34,591 bases of DNA, from the NCBI GenBank assembly GCA_025928545.1, contig JAICJH010000068.1:1-34591 (forward strand). Reading direction: 5' to 3'. A model generated the notes under the pieces. That model saw only the letters and a list, made by a program, of their open reading frames with translations, did not search any database and was not told where the DNA came from. Both the position numbers and the translations under genes were made by a program. The DNA comes from Bryobacteraceae bacterium. GTDB taxonomy: Bacteria; Acidobacteriota; Terriglobia; Bryobacterales; Bryobacteraceae. Shown one piece after another: positions 18,381 through 25,900 of the stretch; within the stretch, counting starts at the first letter, position 1, and each line of letters starts with the position of its first letter.

Positions 18381-19532
18381 TTACGCCGGGATGTGCATGC
18401 GCGGCGTGCGATCCGCGACCGCGGGCAGCGTCGGGAAATCCGTATACGGCTCGCTTTGATACCAGAACGCCGCCGAATAATAGTTATCCGCCCGATCGTT
18501 GGCGTGGCCATGCTCGATCGTATGCTTCAGATACTTCGTGAACGTGACTGGATTATCGCCGTGCCATCGATAGCAGCAGTAGCGTCCACCGGTCCGTTCC
18601 GGATTCACGATCAGCGGCGCACCATAAAAGCGATGCGAAAACGGAATTGAGCCGTCACGTCCGCCGAAATCCCAGCTTCCGAGAAAATAATCTTCGAGCC
18701 CGGTGCCGTTGATGACAGGCTTACTTTCGTCATCCACGAAAATCATGTCGTCGCCTTCGCCCATCCAGCCGTCGCTGTTCTGAAGTACGCCCAGCGTGAC
18801 TCCCATCAGATGTCCGCGTCCGCGAGCCTCCACAAAAACATGATTATCCTTCGCGTCCGGATTGAGCTTCGGACCTGTGGCCGCGACAGCCGCGGTGGGC
18901 GCGTTCTGCCGGTATTGCGAATGGAAGTACATCGCATCCGCCGGCAGCGACGGCACCAGCTGGTAATCGATGTTGGAATAAAATGCGCCCACATCCTGCT
19001 TGCCTTCGTTGGTGACTGTAATGCGAGCCGCTCGCCGGAACGGCATCGCAAAATAACAGTTCAGCGACTTCCCCGGCGAGCACGCGATGTATGCCGATTC
19101 GAAGATCTGGTATTGCCCCAGATTCAGACCAAAGAAGTCTCCGACGGGCACCTCGATGCTGGGTTGCGGGTTGCCATCCCAGTACGCACGCAGCACCAGC
19201 TCTTTCAGATGATTCGCACCTGGCGCTGAAATCGTAAACCAGATATGGGTAATGACGCCCGGCCCCGCGGAATTGAAGAGTTCCTGGGTAGCGCCGGACT
19301 TGATCTGGAAACGATCGGCATTTCCGCCCGTGCGGTCATAGCTCGATTGTTTCAGCGATTTGTACTTCTGAGCTAGTGCATAACTAGGCAGAAAGTCAGC
19401 CGCACCCGAGGCATTCGCGACCTGCGACTGAGCTTTGCCTGCGACCGGAACGGCAGCCGAAATTCCGACCCATGCTCCCAAACGTTGCAGGAATCTCCTG
19501 CGCTGCGGTGAAGGTGAAATTGTCGATTCCAC
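18381..19532 (-). CDS. GH172 / DUF2961 glycoside hydrolase-like protein
   Basis: 383 residues from GTG with an AGGAGG site. The Tat signal is RRRFLQRLGAWVGISAAVPV. The DUF2961 core has TGGNADRFQIKSGATQELF, AGPGVITHIWFTI, VLRAYWDGNPQPSIEVPVGD, YFAMPFRRAARITVTNEG, GWMGEGDDMIFVDDE and GTGLEDYFLGSWDFG. Glu259 and Glu280 are 21 residues apart, matching the spacing I recall for the two catalytic Glu of characterised GH172 enzymes (E270 and E291 of a difructose-anhydride enzyme). GH172 members act on furanosides such as fructofuranose, arabinofuranose or similar. Export to the periplasm is predicted. It is the first gene of a run with the DUF4380 and CocE-type genes. Confidence 0.87.
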   Translation of the reverse strand: MESTISPSPQRRRFLQRLGAWVGISAAVPVAGKAQSQVANASGAADFLPSYALAQKYKSLKQSSYDRTGGNADRFQIKSGATQELFNSAGPGVITHIWFTISAPGANHLKELVLRAYWDGNPQPSIEVPVGDFFGLNLGQYQIFESAYIACSPGKSLNCYFAMPFRRAARITVTNEGKQDVGAFYSNIDYQLVPSLPADAMYFHSQYRQNAPTAAVAATGPKLNPDAKDNHVFVEARGRGHLMGVTLGVLQNSDGWMGEGDDMIFVDDESKPVINGTGLEDYFLGSWDFGGRDGSIPFSHRFYGAPLIVNPERTGGRYCCYRWHGDNPVTFTKYLKHTIEHGHANDRADNYYSAAFWYQSEPYTDFPTLPAVADRTPRMHIPA

Positions 19533-19592
19533 GTGGTCCCTCCTGCCGATCGTAAGAATCCTATCAGAACTCCGGGCCTGTCGCCAACGTAG

Positions 19593-20039
19593 TCAGCGCC
19601 GCGTGCCCAGCAGTGCCACGTGCTCTTCAGTGGCCCCGAGAACCGCCTTCACTGGTATGGACCGGTCAAAGGTTGCTAACCGTCCGCCATTACGAACTGC
19701 CAGCGCAAGCAGGTATGCGTCCGTCACTTTGGCATGGCCGCCAATCAATTCAGGCGCGAATACCCTCGGGTCGATGATGGCAACGGAATCCGGCCAGAAA
19801 TGATGATCCTTCGCGCTGCACAAGCGGGATAAATGATTCAGGACCTGTGCCGCCGTAGCCTCAATTGTCAAATACGCGGGGCTGCTGATGACGCGCACAC
19901 AGCCATTCAATGTGATCGGTGAAGTGGCCCAACCTTGTCGTCGATGCCGCGAAAACCAGTCATGCGCCTCCTCGTGACTTGAATGCGCCGGATCCATTAA
20001 TCCGATCAGCACATTGACGTCGAGGAGTGCAATACTCAT
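19593..20039 (-). CDS. VapC-type PIN-domain toxin
   Basis: 148-residue PIN-domain ribonuclease. It begins SIALLDVNVLIGLMDPAH with Asp7 in the typical position, and carries KVTDAYLLALAVRNGGRLAT with Asp107 and FDRSI with Asp125. A Glu often found in the PLTELGFVRV-type segment is Asn45 here (PITLNGCVRV), so one acidic ligand may be supplied elsewhere or lost. It overlaps the antitoxin gene by 4 bp (ATGA), the standard toxin-antitoxin layout. It probably cleaves tRNA or rRNA when freed from the antitoxin, as known VapC toxins do. Confidence 0.87.
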   Translation of the reverse strand: MSIALLDVNVLIGLMDPAHSSHEEAHDWFSRHRRQGWATSPITLNGCVRVISSPAYLTIEATAAQVLNHLSRLCSAKDHHFWPDSVAIIDPRVFAPELIGGHAKVTDAYLLALAVRNGGRLATFDRSIPVKAVLGATEEHVALLGTRR

Positions 20040-20260
20040 TCGCCATCCCGCAATCGATTCACCAGCTCCATACCGGGCTTCGGCGCGCCCTTTATCGGAG
20101 TGAACAACGGAACACCATTGCGGACGGCGGGTGCCGTCGCGGGCTCCAGTGCCTTCCGGAACATGTCCGACACGATTCGCCCCATCGTGGTTTTGCGTCG
20201 CCCCGCAAGCTCTTTTGCAACCAGAACGAGGTCGTCGTCGAGTTCAAGGGTGGTTCTCAT
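20036..20260 (-). CDS. VapB-type ribbon-helix-helix antitoxin
   Basis: 74 residues. The N-terminal MRTTLELDDDLVLVAKELAG is a ribbon-helix-helix strand and first helix, followed by KTTMGRIVSDMFRKALEP. The C-terminal part (VPLFTPIKGAPKPGMELVNR) would wrap and block the PIN toxin. It is translated just ahead of the toxin with a 4-bp overlap. A 33-bp palindrome lies directly upstream and probably serves as the autoregulatory operator. It has an AGGA site close to the ATG. Confidence 0.87.
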   Translation of the reverse strand: MRTTLELDDDLVLVAKELAGRRKTTMGRIVSDMFRKALEPATAPAVRNGVPLFTPIKGAPKPGMELVNRLRDGE

Positions 20261-20272
20261 GATCCTATAGTA

Positions 20273-20305
20273 GCATCACTCATCAGTGTAGTTGATGTTT
20301 GATGC
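20273..20305. promoter_or_regulatory. 33-bp nested palindrome, candidate antitoxin operator
   Basis: Outer arms gcatca (20273-20278) and tgatgc (20300-20305) enclose inner arms catca (20281-20285) and tgatg (20293-20297) around a 7-bp centre. A -10-like TACTAT (minus strand, 20267-20272) abuts it, only 7 bp before the antitoxin ATG. This is the layout expected for a ribbon-helix-helix dimer pair repressing its own promoter. Confidence 0.55.
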
Positions 20306-20357
20306 GACGTAGATCTGACCAGGAAAGAGCGGCGTGAATCGGCGGCCATAACCGCCA

Positions 20358-21416
20358 CTAACAAATATGAGCGCCCTGAGCATTCACAAAGACGGAGAAC
20401 AAACTCTGGCTGCATGTCATGAACAGCCGATTCCGCTTGGTCCCGCCAAAACAAACATTCGCGCAGGTCTCCGGCACCCGAATCATCCCGATCGGCTGCC
20501 CGGCCGGCGTCACAATCTGAACGCCTGGCTGCACACCGCACCAGATGTTCCCGTCCTTGTCGCAGCGCATCCCATCCACGGCCGTCTTCTCCGACGTTCC
20601 CGGAATTACCAGCTGCACAAATCGCTTGCCGTTCTTCAACGTCTTGCCATCGATATCGTAAACACGCATATCCTGTGGCGTACCCGTGTCGGCCACGTAC
20701 AGTTTCTTATAATCCGGCGAGAAACAAATCCCGTTCGGCTGATCGGCATCATCATTCACCTTATCGATCGCCAATGTCTTACCGTCCACCCTGTACACAG
20801 CCTGCTTCATTTCGGAGTCGGCCTTAAACGCCTCATAGTTGCCCTGGATTCCATAAGTCGGATCGGTGAACCAGATCCCCCCGTCCGGGTGCACCACAAT
20901 ATCGTTCGGCGAATTGAACCGCTTACCCTGAAACTTGTCCGCAATTACCGTCGTCGTCCCGTCGTATTCATACCGCACCACGCGGCGCCCGGCATGTTCG
21001 CATGAAAGCTGTCTGCCCTCGTAATCGAACGTATTGCCATTACTGTAATTCGACGGGCTGCGAAATACACCGACCCTGTTATCCTCCTCCGTCAGACGCA
21101 TCTGGCGATTGTTCGGAATGTCGCTATACACCAGATATCGACCCACGCCGTTCCACGCGGGACCTTCCGCCCAAAATGTGCCCGTATACAAACGCTGCAT
21201 CGGCGTATTGCCAATAATGTATTTGGAAAATCGCGGATCGAGCGCCACCACATCCGGATCGGGGTACTTCACCGGCGTGTTGTTCGACCAGTCGCGCGGG
21301 GCGGGAACCGGATCTACCTTCTGTGCGAATGCGGCCGGCGCAACCGCCAGGCCTCCCAAAGCTGTTCTAAGGAAACCGCGCCGGTGGGGCTGACTGGTGT
21401 AATTGGACGTAGACAT
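20358..21416 (-). CDS. Tat-exported SMP-30/gluconolactonase-like protein
   Basis: 352 residues. The Tat signal is RRGFLRTALGGLAVAPAAFA. The six-bladed propeller of the SMP-30 family has the metal-ligand motifs in order: FWAEGPAWNG (Glu), FNSPNDIVVHPDGGIWFTDP (Asn), DQPNGICFSPDYKKLYVADT (Asn and Asp), then CDKDGNIWCGVQPGVQIVTP and NVCFGGTKRNRLFMTCSQSL. It probably hydrolyses a sugar lactone in the periplasm. ATG at 21416 was chosen since the Tat motif follows within 12 residues; a longer upstream frame lacks support. It is divergent from the csm operon with a 93-bp gap. The -10-like TATACA lies almost on the start, so the message may have little or no leader. Confidence 0.88.
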   Translation of the reverse strand: MSTSNYTSQPHRRGFLRTALGGLAVAPAAFAQKVDPVPAPRDWSNNTPVKYPDPDVVALDPRFSKYIIGNTPMQRLYTGTFWAEGPAWNGVGRYLVYSDIPNNRQMRLTEEDNRVGVFRSPSNYSNGNTFDYEGRQLSCEHAGRRVVRYEYDGTTTVIADKFQGKRFNSPNDIVVHPDGGIWFTDPTYGIQGNYEAFKADSEMKQAVYRVDGKTLAIDKVNDDADQPNGICFSPDYKKLYVADTGTPQDMRVYDIDGKTLKNGKRFVQLVIPGTSEKTAVDGMRCDKDGNIWCGVQPGVQIVTPAGQPIGMIRVPETCANVCFGGTKRNRLFMTCSQSLFSVFVNAQGAHIC

Positions 21417-21475
21417 ACCAGATATGTATATCGCATCCCATCGGCTGCGCGCACCCTTGTAACTCCGCACCCTCC

Positions 21476-21491
21476 GCTATCGCGTGATAGC
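21476..21491. promoter_or_regulatory. Short palindrome upstream of cas10
   Basis: gctatc and gatagc flank a 4-bp centre, 18 bp before the cas10 ATG and inside the 93-bp divergent gap. No convincing -35/-10 pair for the csm operon was found near it. It could be an operator or part of a divergent promoter. Confidence 0.3.
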
Positions 21492-21509
21492 CTAACGAAA
21501 GGTCTCGCA

Positions 21510-22946
21510 ATGTCAGCGCAAATTTTGGTGCAGGGCAGGCTGGTCGGCTTAGAGGATTTTCTGCTCTCGCCGCCCGCCGATCGCGATAATCGCGCGTTTG
21601 AAGCACGCCTCACCTGGCTTAATCAGCTGGGTGAAGTACTCCCGCGCGCCTTGCTGACCACGCTGCAGTTACCGCCGCTGCTGCTGGGCTCCTCCGGCGG
21701 CGGTCGCTTCCTCGCCATTCTTCCCGATCGGGAACGGGCGGATCAGGCCTCCGAGTTTCTTACTCGGGCTAACACAGTATTAAGTGATGCAACTGCGGGT
21801 CTCGTCAGAATCGTCTGGAGCGCTACCGAGAATCTGGGCGACTGGACGGTCGTGCGCAAAAGGCTCAGCGAGGGCATGCGGGCCAGCCTTCGCCCGGTTG
21901 TTTCGGCGGAAGGATTTTTTGAGCCAGCGCCTGTCGCAACCGCCGCTTCCGATCGAATTCCGCGAAATCTGCGCGATGCCACCTCCATTGCTTTCAGCTT
22001 CGACTACCCTGCTTTGATCGCGGTGCCGGATGCTGAAACCGATCCCGCAATTTCACGTTGGGATCTCGGCGGCAACGCATCCACCGCCAGCATTTCGATG
22101 GCCCGGCACGCCGCCCGCAACGGCGATATTCCGGCAACCCCCAAAGAACTCGCGCTGCGCTCCACCGGCGCCAAACTGTGGGGCGTCCTGCGCGGCGAAA
22201 TTGACGATTACGGCACACGAATCCGCCGGGCATCCAGCGTCGAAGAGCATGTCAGCCTGTCGATGACGTACCAGCAGTTCCTGGCCGGCGAGATCGAACT
22301 CCTCTGTTCGCATGCCGATTATTTCCGTCGCGTGACCGTGCTCCAGGCCGGCAGCGCCGATTTCGCTCTGTTCGGCTCCTGGGATGCGCTGGCCGGTTTC
22401 GCGCGCGAACTCGAACGGGTCTTCGCCCGCTTCGCCGTCGAAAACCTGAAAGATCTGCCGGGCGCGGAAGCCAAGACCATGACCATGGCGCTGTCCCTCG
22501 CCGAACCTTCTACGCCTCTCGCGCGTGTCTGGGAAGCGAGTACGCGCGATCTCTCCGTCGCGAAGTCGAGCGATAAGGATTGCTTCTACATCCTCGATCA
22601 CGTTCTCGAGTGGAAACAATGGAAAGATGCCGCCGAGTTGAAGGATGCGCTGGTGCAGCTGAATGAAGAGTTCCGCGGCGGGCGCCACTTCCTGGCGCAA
22701 CTTCGCAACCTCTATAGAAAAGTCGAATCGCCCGATCCCGATGGCACCGGCGACGAACGTTTGATGGTCCGCGCGGCGCGTTTCCAGCGCCGGTTTTCCG
22801 GCGTAGCGAACCGGCGCGAGCGTGAGTTCCATAAGCTTCGGGCGAATCTGATGAAGGAAATGACGGGCCGCAAGTCGCGCGGCAAACTAAGATTGAAACC
22901 GGAAGGTTTGGTGGCCCTCGAATGGGCCCGCCTGCTGGAAGACTAG
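21510..22946 (+). CDS. csm1: Short Cas10/Csm1 with no HD domain and degenerate cyclase motif
   Basis: 478 residues against roughly 750-850 for normal Csm1. Palm 1 is recognisable (LGSSGGGRFLAILPDRE, 59-75), directly after only about 55 residues, so the N-terminal HD DNase domain is absent. Palm 2 begins KLWGVLRGEIDDYG (222-235; RADVDNLG in active proteins). The GGDD cyclase motif is replaced by GSAD (281-284) in VLQAGSADFALFGSWDAL. The protein has only Cys266 and Cys358, so the usual inter-palm zinc finger is missing. A Lys/Arg-rich C-terminal helical region follows. Both cyclic-oligoadenylate synthesis and DNA cleavage should be lost, leaving a scaffold at the crRNA 5'-handle end. The start ATG has AAAGG upstream. 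First of five co-directional csm genes. Confidence 0.85.
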   Translation: MSAQILVQGRLVGLEDFLLSPPADRDNRAFEARLTWLNQLGEVLPRALLTTLQLPPLLLGSSGGGRFLAILPDRERADQASEFLTRANTVLSDATAGLVRIVWSATENLGDWTVVRKRLSEGMRASLRPVVSAEGFFEPAPVATAASDRIPRNLRDATSIAFSFDYPALIAVPDAETDPAISRWDLGGNASTASISMARHAARNGDIPATPKELALRSTGAKLWGVLRGEIDDYGTRIRRASSVEEHVSLSMTYQQFLAGEIELLCSHADYFRRVTVLQAGSADFALFGSWDALAGFARELERVFARFAVENLKDLPGAEAKTMTMALSLAEPSTPLARVWEASTRDLSVAKSSDKDCFYILDHVLEWKQWKDAAELKDALVQLNEEFRGGRHFLAQLRNLYRKVESPDPDGTGDERLMVRAARFQRRFSGVANRREREFHKLRANLMKEMTGRKSRGKLRLKPEGLVALEWARLLED

Positions 22947-23000
22947 TTGTGGGGGCCTTCCGGCCTTCCCTTCTTGCTAACGAATCGAAGAGAGAAAACT

Positions 23001-23705
23001 ATGGCTGACGAACAGTCCCCAACACCGCCGGTATCCGAACTAGCGGCACAGTTGGCATCGCATATCGCAAATAAACCGCTGGCGCCCGCCGCGGGCTCTG
23101 TGTCTCAGGCCGGCCATACCGACCGGCCGCCGCGAGGTGACAGACCTCCCCGCGAAGCCCGTCCCCCGCGTGAAGGCGGCAGACCGCCCGGCCAGGGTGG
23201 CGGCGGCAAACCCGGTGGCGAACGGCGCGAAGGCGGCGGTCCGCCTCGTGAAGGACGTCCCGAAGGCAGACCCGCTGGTGGTGGCCGTCCGGAAGGCCGC
23301 TCGGGTGAGGGCCGCCCCGGTGGCGATCGTGGTCCCCGCGCCGGTGGTGGCCGCTTCGATTTCCCGCAGGATATCGATCTCGATAAGCTGATCAACGACA
23401 GTCTCTACCTGGATAACCAGGCTCACGCCGTCGTCGTCCGCATCCGCGACATGGATTCGGGCACCCGCAGCACCCTGCGCCGTCTCTACAACTCCGTGCG
23501 CCGGGCAACGCGCGCCGCCGATAACGAGCGGCAGCACGAGTTCGTGATGTTGCGCGCGCGCCTGGCTTATACGATTGCGCGACACGGCCTGCGCAGTCTC
23601 GATCAGATTGAGCGCCTGCTCCTCCAGGTGACGCGGAAGAACGAAGCGCGCGGCTATGAACGGTTTCGCGATCTTTTCGAAGCCATCGTTGCCTACAACG
23701 AATAA
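23001..23705 (+). CDS. csm2: Csm2 small subunit with Arg/Gly/Pro-rich N-terminal tail
   Basis: 234 residues where Csm2 is usually about 120-150. The C-terminal 115 residues form the helical Csm2 fold: STLRRLYNSVRRATRAADNE, MLRARLAYTIARHG, IERLLLQV and the signature RFRDLFEAIVAYNE. The N-terminal half is disordered. Residues 41-118 are almost only Arg, Gly, Pro and Glu, with 19 Arg/Lys against 11 Asp/Glu. Csm2 lines the inner filament beside Csm3 and contacts target RNA; a flexible basic tail could add RNA affinity or drive clustering (inference). ATG at 23001 has an AGAGA-type site. It lies 54 bp after cas10 and 15 bp before csm3. Confidence 0.87.
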   Translation: MADEQSPTPPVSELAAQLASHIANKPLAPAAGSVSQAGHTDRPPRGDRPPREARPPREGGRPPGQGGGGKPGGERREGGGPPREGRPEGRPAGGGRPEGRSGEGRPGGDRGPRAGGGRFDFPQDIDLDKLINDSLYLDNQAHAVVVRIRDMDSGTRSTLRRLYNSVRRATRAADNERQHEFVMLRARLAYTIARHGLRSLDQIERLLLQVTRKNEARGYERFRDLFEAIVAYNE

Positions 23706-23720
23706 ATAAGGATCCTGACA

Positions 23721-24554
23721 ATGAGTGCGCATACACCACAAACGGAATTGAAGCTGATCGGCAAGCTGATCCTCGAAGGCGAGATGCTCTGCGAATCCGG
23801 TCTGCATGTTGGCGCGGGCAAAGGTTCGCTTGAAATTGGCGGCGCGGATAATCCCGTCGTGAAGGATTCCATGGGCCGTCCTTACGTGCCCGGCAGTTCG
23901 CTGCGCGGCCGCATTCGCTCGCTGCTCGAACAGGCCACCGGCATGGCCGTGCCTTCCGAACTCGTTTATATTTCGAAGCGCAAAGGCCAGGAAGTTCGCA
24001 TCCACCAGAGCGATCGGCCGGATGACGAAATCTGTCTCCTCTTCGGCCGCAGCCCGGGCCGTATGGAAAAGGCCGGCGGCGGCGACGAAGCGGGAGCTCA
24101 GGCCACGCCTGCCCGTCTCAGTGTGTTCGATGCTCCGCTCATCGCGGGCAGCATCACCCCGCAGATGCGCGAAAACCTCGACGACGAACTCACGGAAGTG
24201 AAGAGTGAGAACGCCATTGACCGCATCACCTCGCAGGCCAATCCGCGCACCCTCGAACGCGTGCCCGCGGGTGCGCGCTTCAAGCTCCGCATGGTGCTCG
24301 ATCTGCTTTGTGCGGAAGACTCCGTCCTCCCCGCCCTGCTGATCCAGGGTCTGCGTCTCCTCGAAGACGACGCTCTGGGTGGCGGCGGTTCGCGCGGCAA
24401 CGGGCGCGTCAGCTTCGACAATCTGAAACTCACCTGGCGCAGCCGCGACTATTACGCGACTGGTGCCGACGAGCGCGAAGTAGCCTCCGGCGCCGATCTC
24501 TCCGCGCTGCGTGCAAAGGTGGCGGAGGTTAGCGACGAACTGGTCGCTGCCTGA
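23721..24554 (+). CDS. csm3: Csm3, Cas7-type backbone RNase
   Basis: 277 residues, full-length Csm3. It has GLHVGAGKGSLEIGGADNPV, with Asp43 aligned to the RNA-cleaving Asp33 of Streptococcus Csm3, then VKDSMGRPYVPGSSLRGRIR. Later come ENAIDRITSQANPRTLERVP and the Gly-rich loop LLEDDALGGGGSRGNGRVSF. Multiple copies form the backbone along the crRNA and cut target RNA at 6-nt steps. Asp43 is intact, so this is the only subunit of the complex with an evident catalytic residue. AAGGA lies before the ATG. csm4 starts 2 bp after its stop. Confidence 0.93.
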   Translation: MSAHTPQTELKLIGKLILEGEMLCESGLHVGAGKGSLEIGGADNPVVKDSMGRPYVPGSSLRGRIRSLLEQATGMAVPSELVYISKRKGQEVRIHQSDRPDDEICLLFGRSPGRMEKAGGGDEAGAQATPARLSVFDAPLIAGSITPQMRENLDDELTEVKSENAIDRITSQANPRTLERVPAGARFKLRMVLDLLCAEDSVLPALLIQGLRLLEDDALGGGGSRGNGRVSFDNLKLTWRSRDYYATGADEREVASGADLSALRAKVAEVSDELVAA

Positions 24555-24556
24555 TC

Positions 24557-25900
24557 ATGTCATTGATTGAAGTCAGACTGAGGCCCACCACCCCGTGGCG
24601 TGTGGGACATGGCGCGGGCGACCGCGAGCGCGTGGATGTTGTGTACCACAGCGACGCGCTGTATTCCGCCCTCACGCACGCCATGAAAACTCTGGGCTGG
24701 CTCGAGGAGTGGCTCGCCGCGACTGCGCAAAGCGATGCGCCGCCGGTCGTTCGCTTCAGCTCTCTTTTTCCGTTCATCGGCAAAACGCGTTTGATCGCGC
24801 CGCCGAAAACATGGTGGCCGCCGGCCAATCCAGGCCGGCTTTATACCGAAGCCGCCAGACTGATTCCGCTCGAAGTCGTTCGCAACGGCATCACCGACGA
24901 ATCGCGCTGGATGGTGGATGGCGAAACCGGCTGCATGTTTCACACCGGCTCCGGTGCTCCTGTAAAGATCGCGGTTCGCGCCGCCGCCGCCGTAGACCGC
25001 CTGACGGGCGTTGCCGATCCGCATCGAATCGCATGCCTCGAATTCGCTTCGAATGCGGGATGGTGGGGAGTGTTCGCGGTCGACGATTCCCAGTGGGAAT
25101 CGCGTGTCAAATCCGCCTTCCGTCTGCTTGCCGATTCCGGCTTTGGCGGTGAGCGTTCCCGTGGCTGGGGTCGCGCTGCCGCTCCGGAATTCTCCGATGC
25201 GTCGTCGCTGCTGCCCTCGCAGGTTCACGAAGAAGGCGCGTGGTGGCTGCTCTCGATGTATTCCCCGCACGCCGACGATGCAGTGGACTGGTCGCGCGGT
25301 GAATATGACGCGACGCAGCGCGGCGGCTGGACCGACAGCCAGGCCGGCATCGCTCCCAAGAAACAGGTTCGAATGCTGGAAGAAGGCTCCGTGTTGTTCG
25401 CCCCCGCGCTTCGCGGCCGCAGCGTGGACGTCGCGCCGGATGGCTTCCCGCATCCCGTGTATCGCTCTGGCTTCGCATTGGCTGTACCCGCGCCGCCCGA
25501 ACCCGTGCTGCGCCAACCGCAGCAGCCCGACATTATGGCCGATATCCTGGCCGACGCTCTGGCCAATATTGAGCCGGAAGCGCAACCTGAACCTGAAGCT
25601 GCCATGGAAGCCGAAGGCGCACCGCCCGAGCCAGTTGATCTCGGCACTCCGGTCCAACCCGAAGCGCAGCCCGAACCTGAAGCTGCCATGGACGCCGAAG
25701 GTGCACCGCCCGAGCCTGTCGATCTCAGCACTCCGATTCAGCCCGAAGCGCAGCCCGAACCCGAAGCTGCAATGGAAGCCGAAGGCGCACCGCCCGAGCC
25801 TGTTGATCTCAGCACTCCGATTCAGCCGGAAGCGCAGCCTGAACCCGAAGCTGCCATGGAAGCCGAAGGCGCGCCCCCCGCAGACGAGGAGCCAAAATGA
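24557..25900 (+). CDS. csm4: Csm4 (Cas5-type) with acidic tandem-repeat tail
   Basis: 447 residues. The Csm4 fold occupies about residues 1-315: IEVRLRPTTPWRVGHGAG at the start, LYSALTHAMKTLG, LIAPPKTWWPP, the Gly-rich loop SGFGGERSRGWGRA (194-207) and FPHPVYRSGFALAVP at its end. Csm4 caps the crRNA 5' handle and binds Cas10. From residue 340 a tail of three 28-residue repeats plus a partial fourth begins, rich in Glu, Pro and Ala with no Arg or Lys until the last residue. Such a tail is not part of known Csm4 proteins that I can recall. csm5 begins inside its stop (ATGA overlap). Confidence 0.9.
   Translation: MSLIEVRLRPTTPWRVGHGAGDRERVDVVYHSDALYSALTHAMKTLGWLEEWLAATAQSDAPPVVRFSSLFPFIGKTRLIAPPKTWWPPANPGRLYTEAARLIPLEVVRNGITDESRWMVDGETGCMFHTGSGAPVKIAVRAAAAVDRLTGVADPHRIACLEFASNAGWWGVFAVDDSQWESRVKSAFRLLADSGFGGERSRGWGRAAAPEFSDASSLLPSQVHEEGAWWLLSMYSPHADDAVDWSRGEYDATQRGGWTDSQAGIAPKKQVRMLEEGSVLFAPALRGRSVDVAPDGFPHPVYRSGFALAVPAPPEPVLRQPQQPDIMADILADALANIEPEAQPEPEAAMEAEGAPPEPVDLGTPVQPEAQPEPEAAMDAEGAPPEPVDLSTPIQPEAQPEPEAAMEAEGAPPEPVDLSTPIQPEAQPEPEAAMEAEGAPPADEEPK
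25574..25879 (+). repeat. 84-bp in-frame tandem repeats in csm4
   Basis: Three full units (25574-25657, 25658-25741, 25742-25825) and a partial unit (25826-25879, 54 bp) run in frame. Each encodes 28 residues starting PEAQPEPEAAMEAEG and ending in a PVDL-type turn. Each full unit carries seven acidic and no basic residues. Third-position differences between units show they are maintained as protein, not freshly duplicated DNA. This is not a CRISPR array, as there are no spacers. Confidence 0.9.

Noticed and set aside
19593..20260. PIN-domain gene as an ancillary nuclease of the csm system
   Set aside because: It has its own antitoxin, a 4-bp overlap and an operator, and an unrelated SMP-30 gene separates it from cas10. 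The pair is a normal toxin-antitoxin module.
25574..25879. Tandem repeats as a CRISPR array
   Set aside because: Units are 84 bp, contiguous and in frame with no unique spacers, so they are protein repeats.
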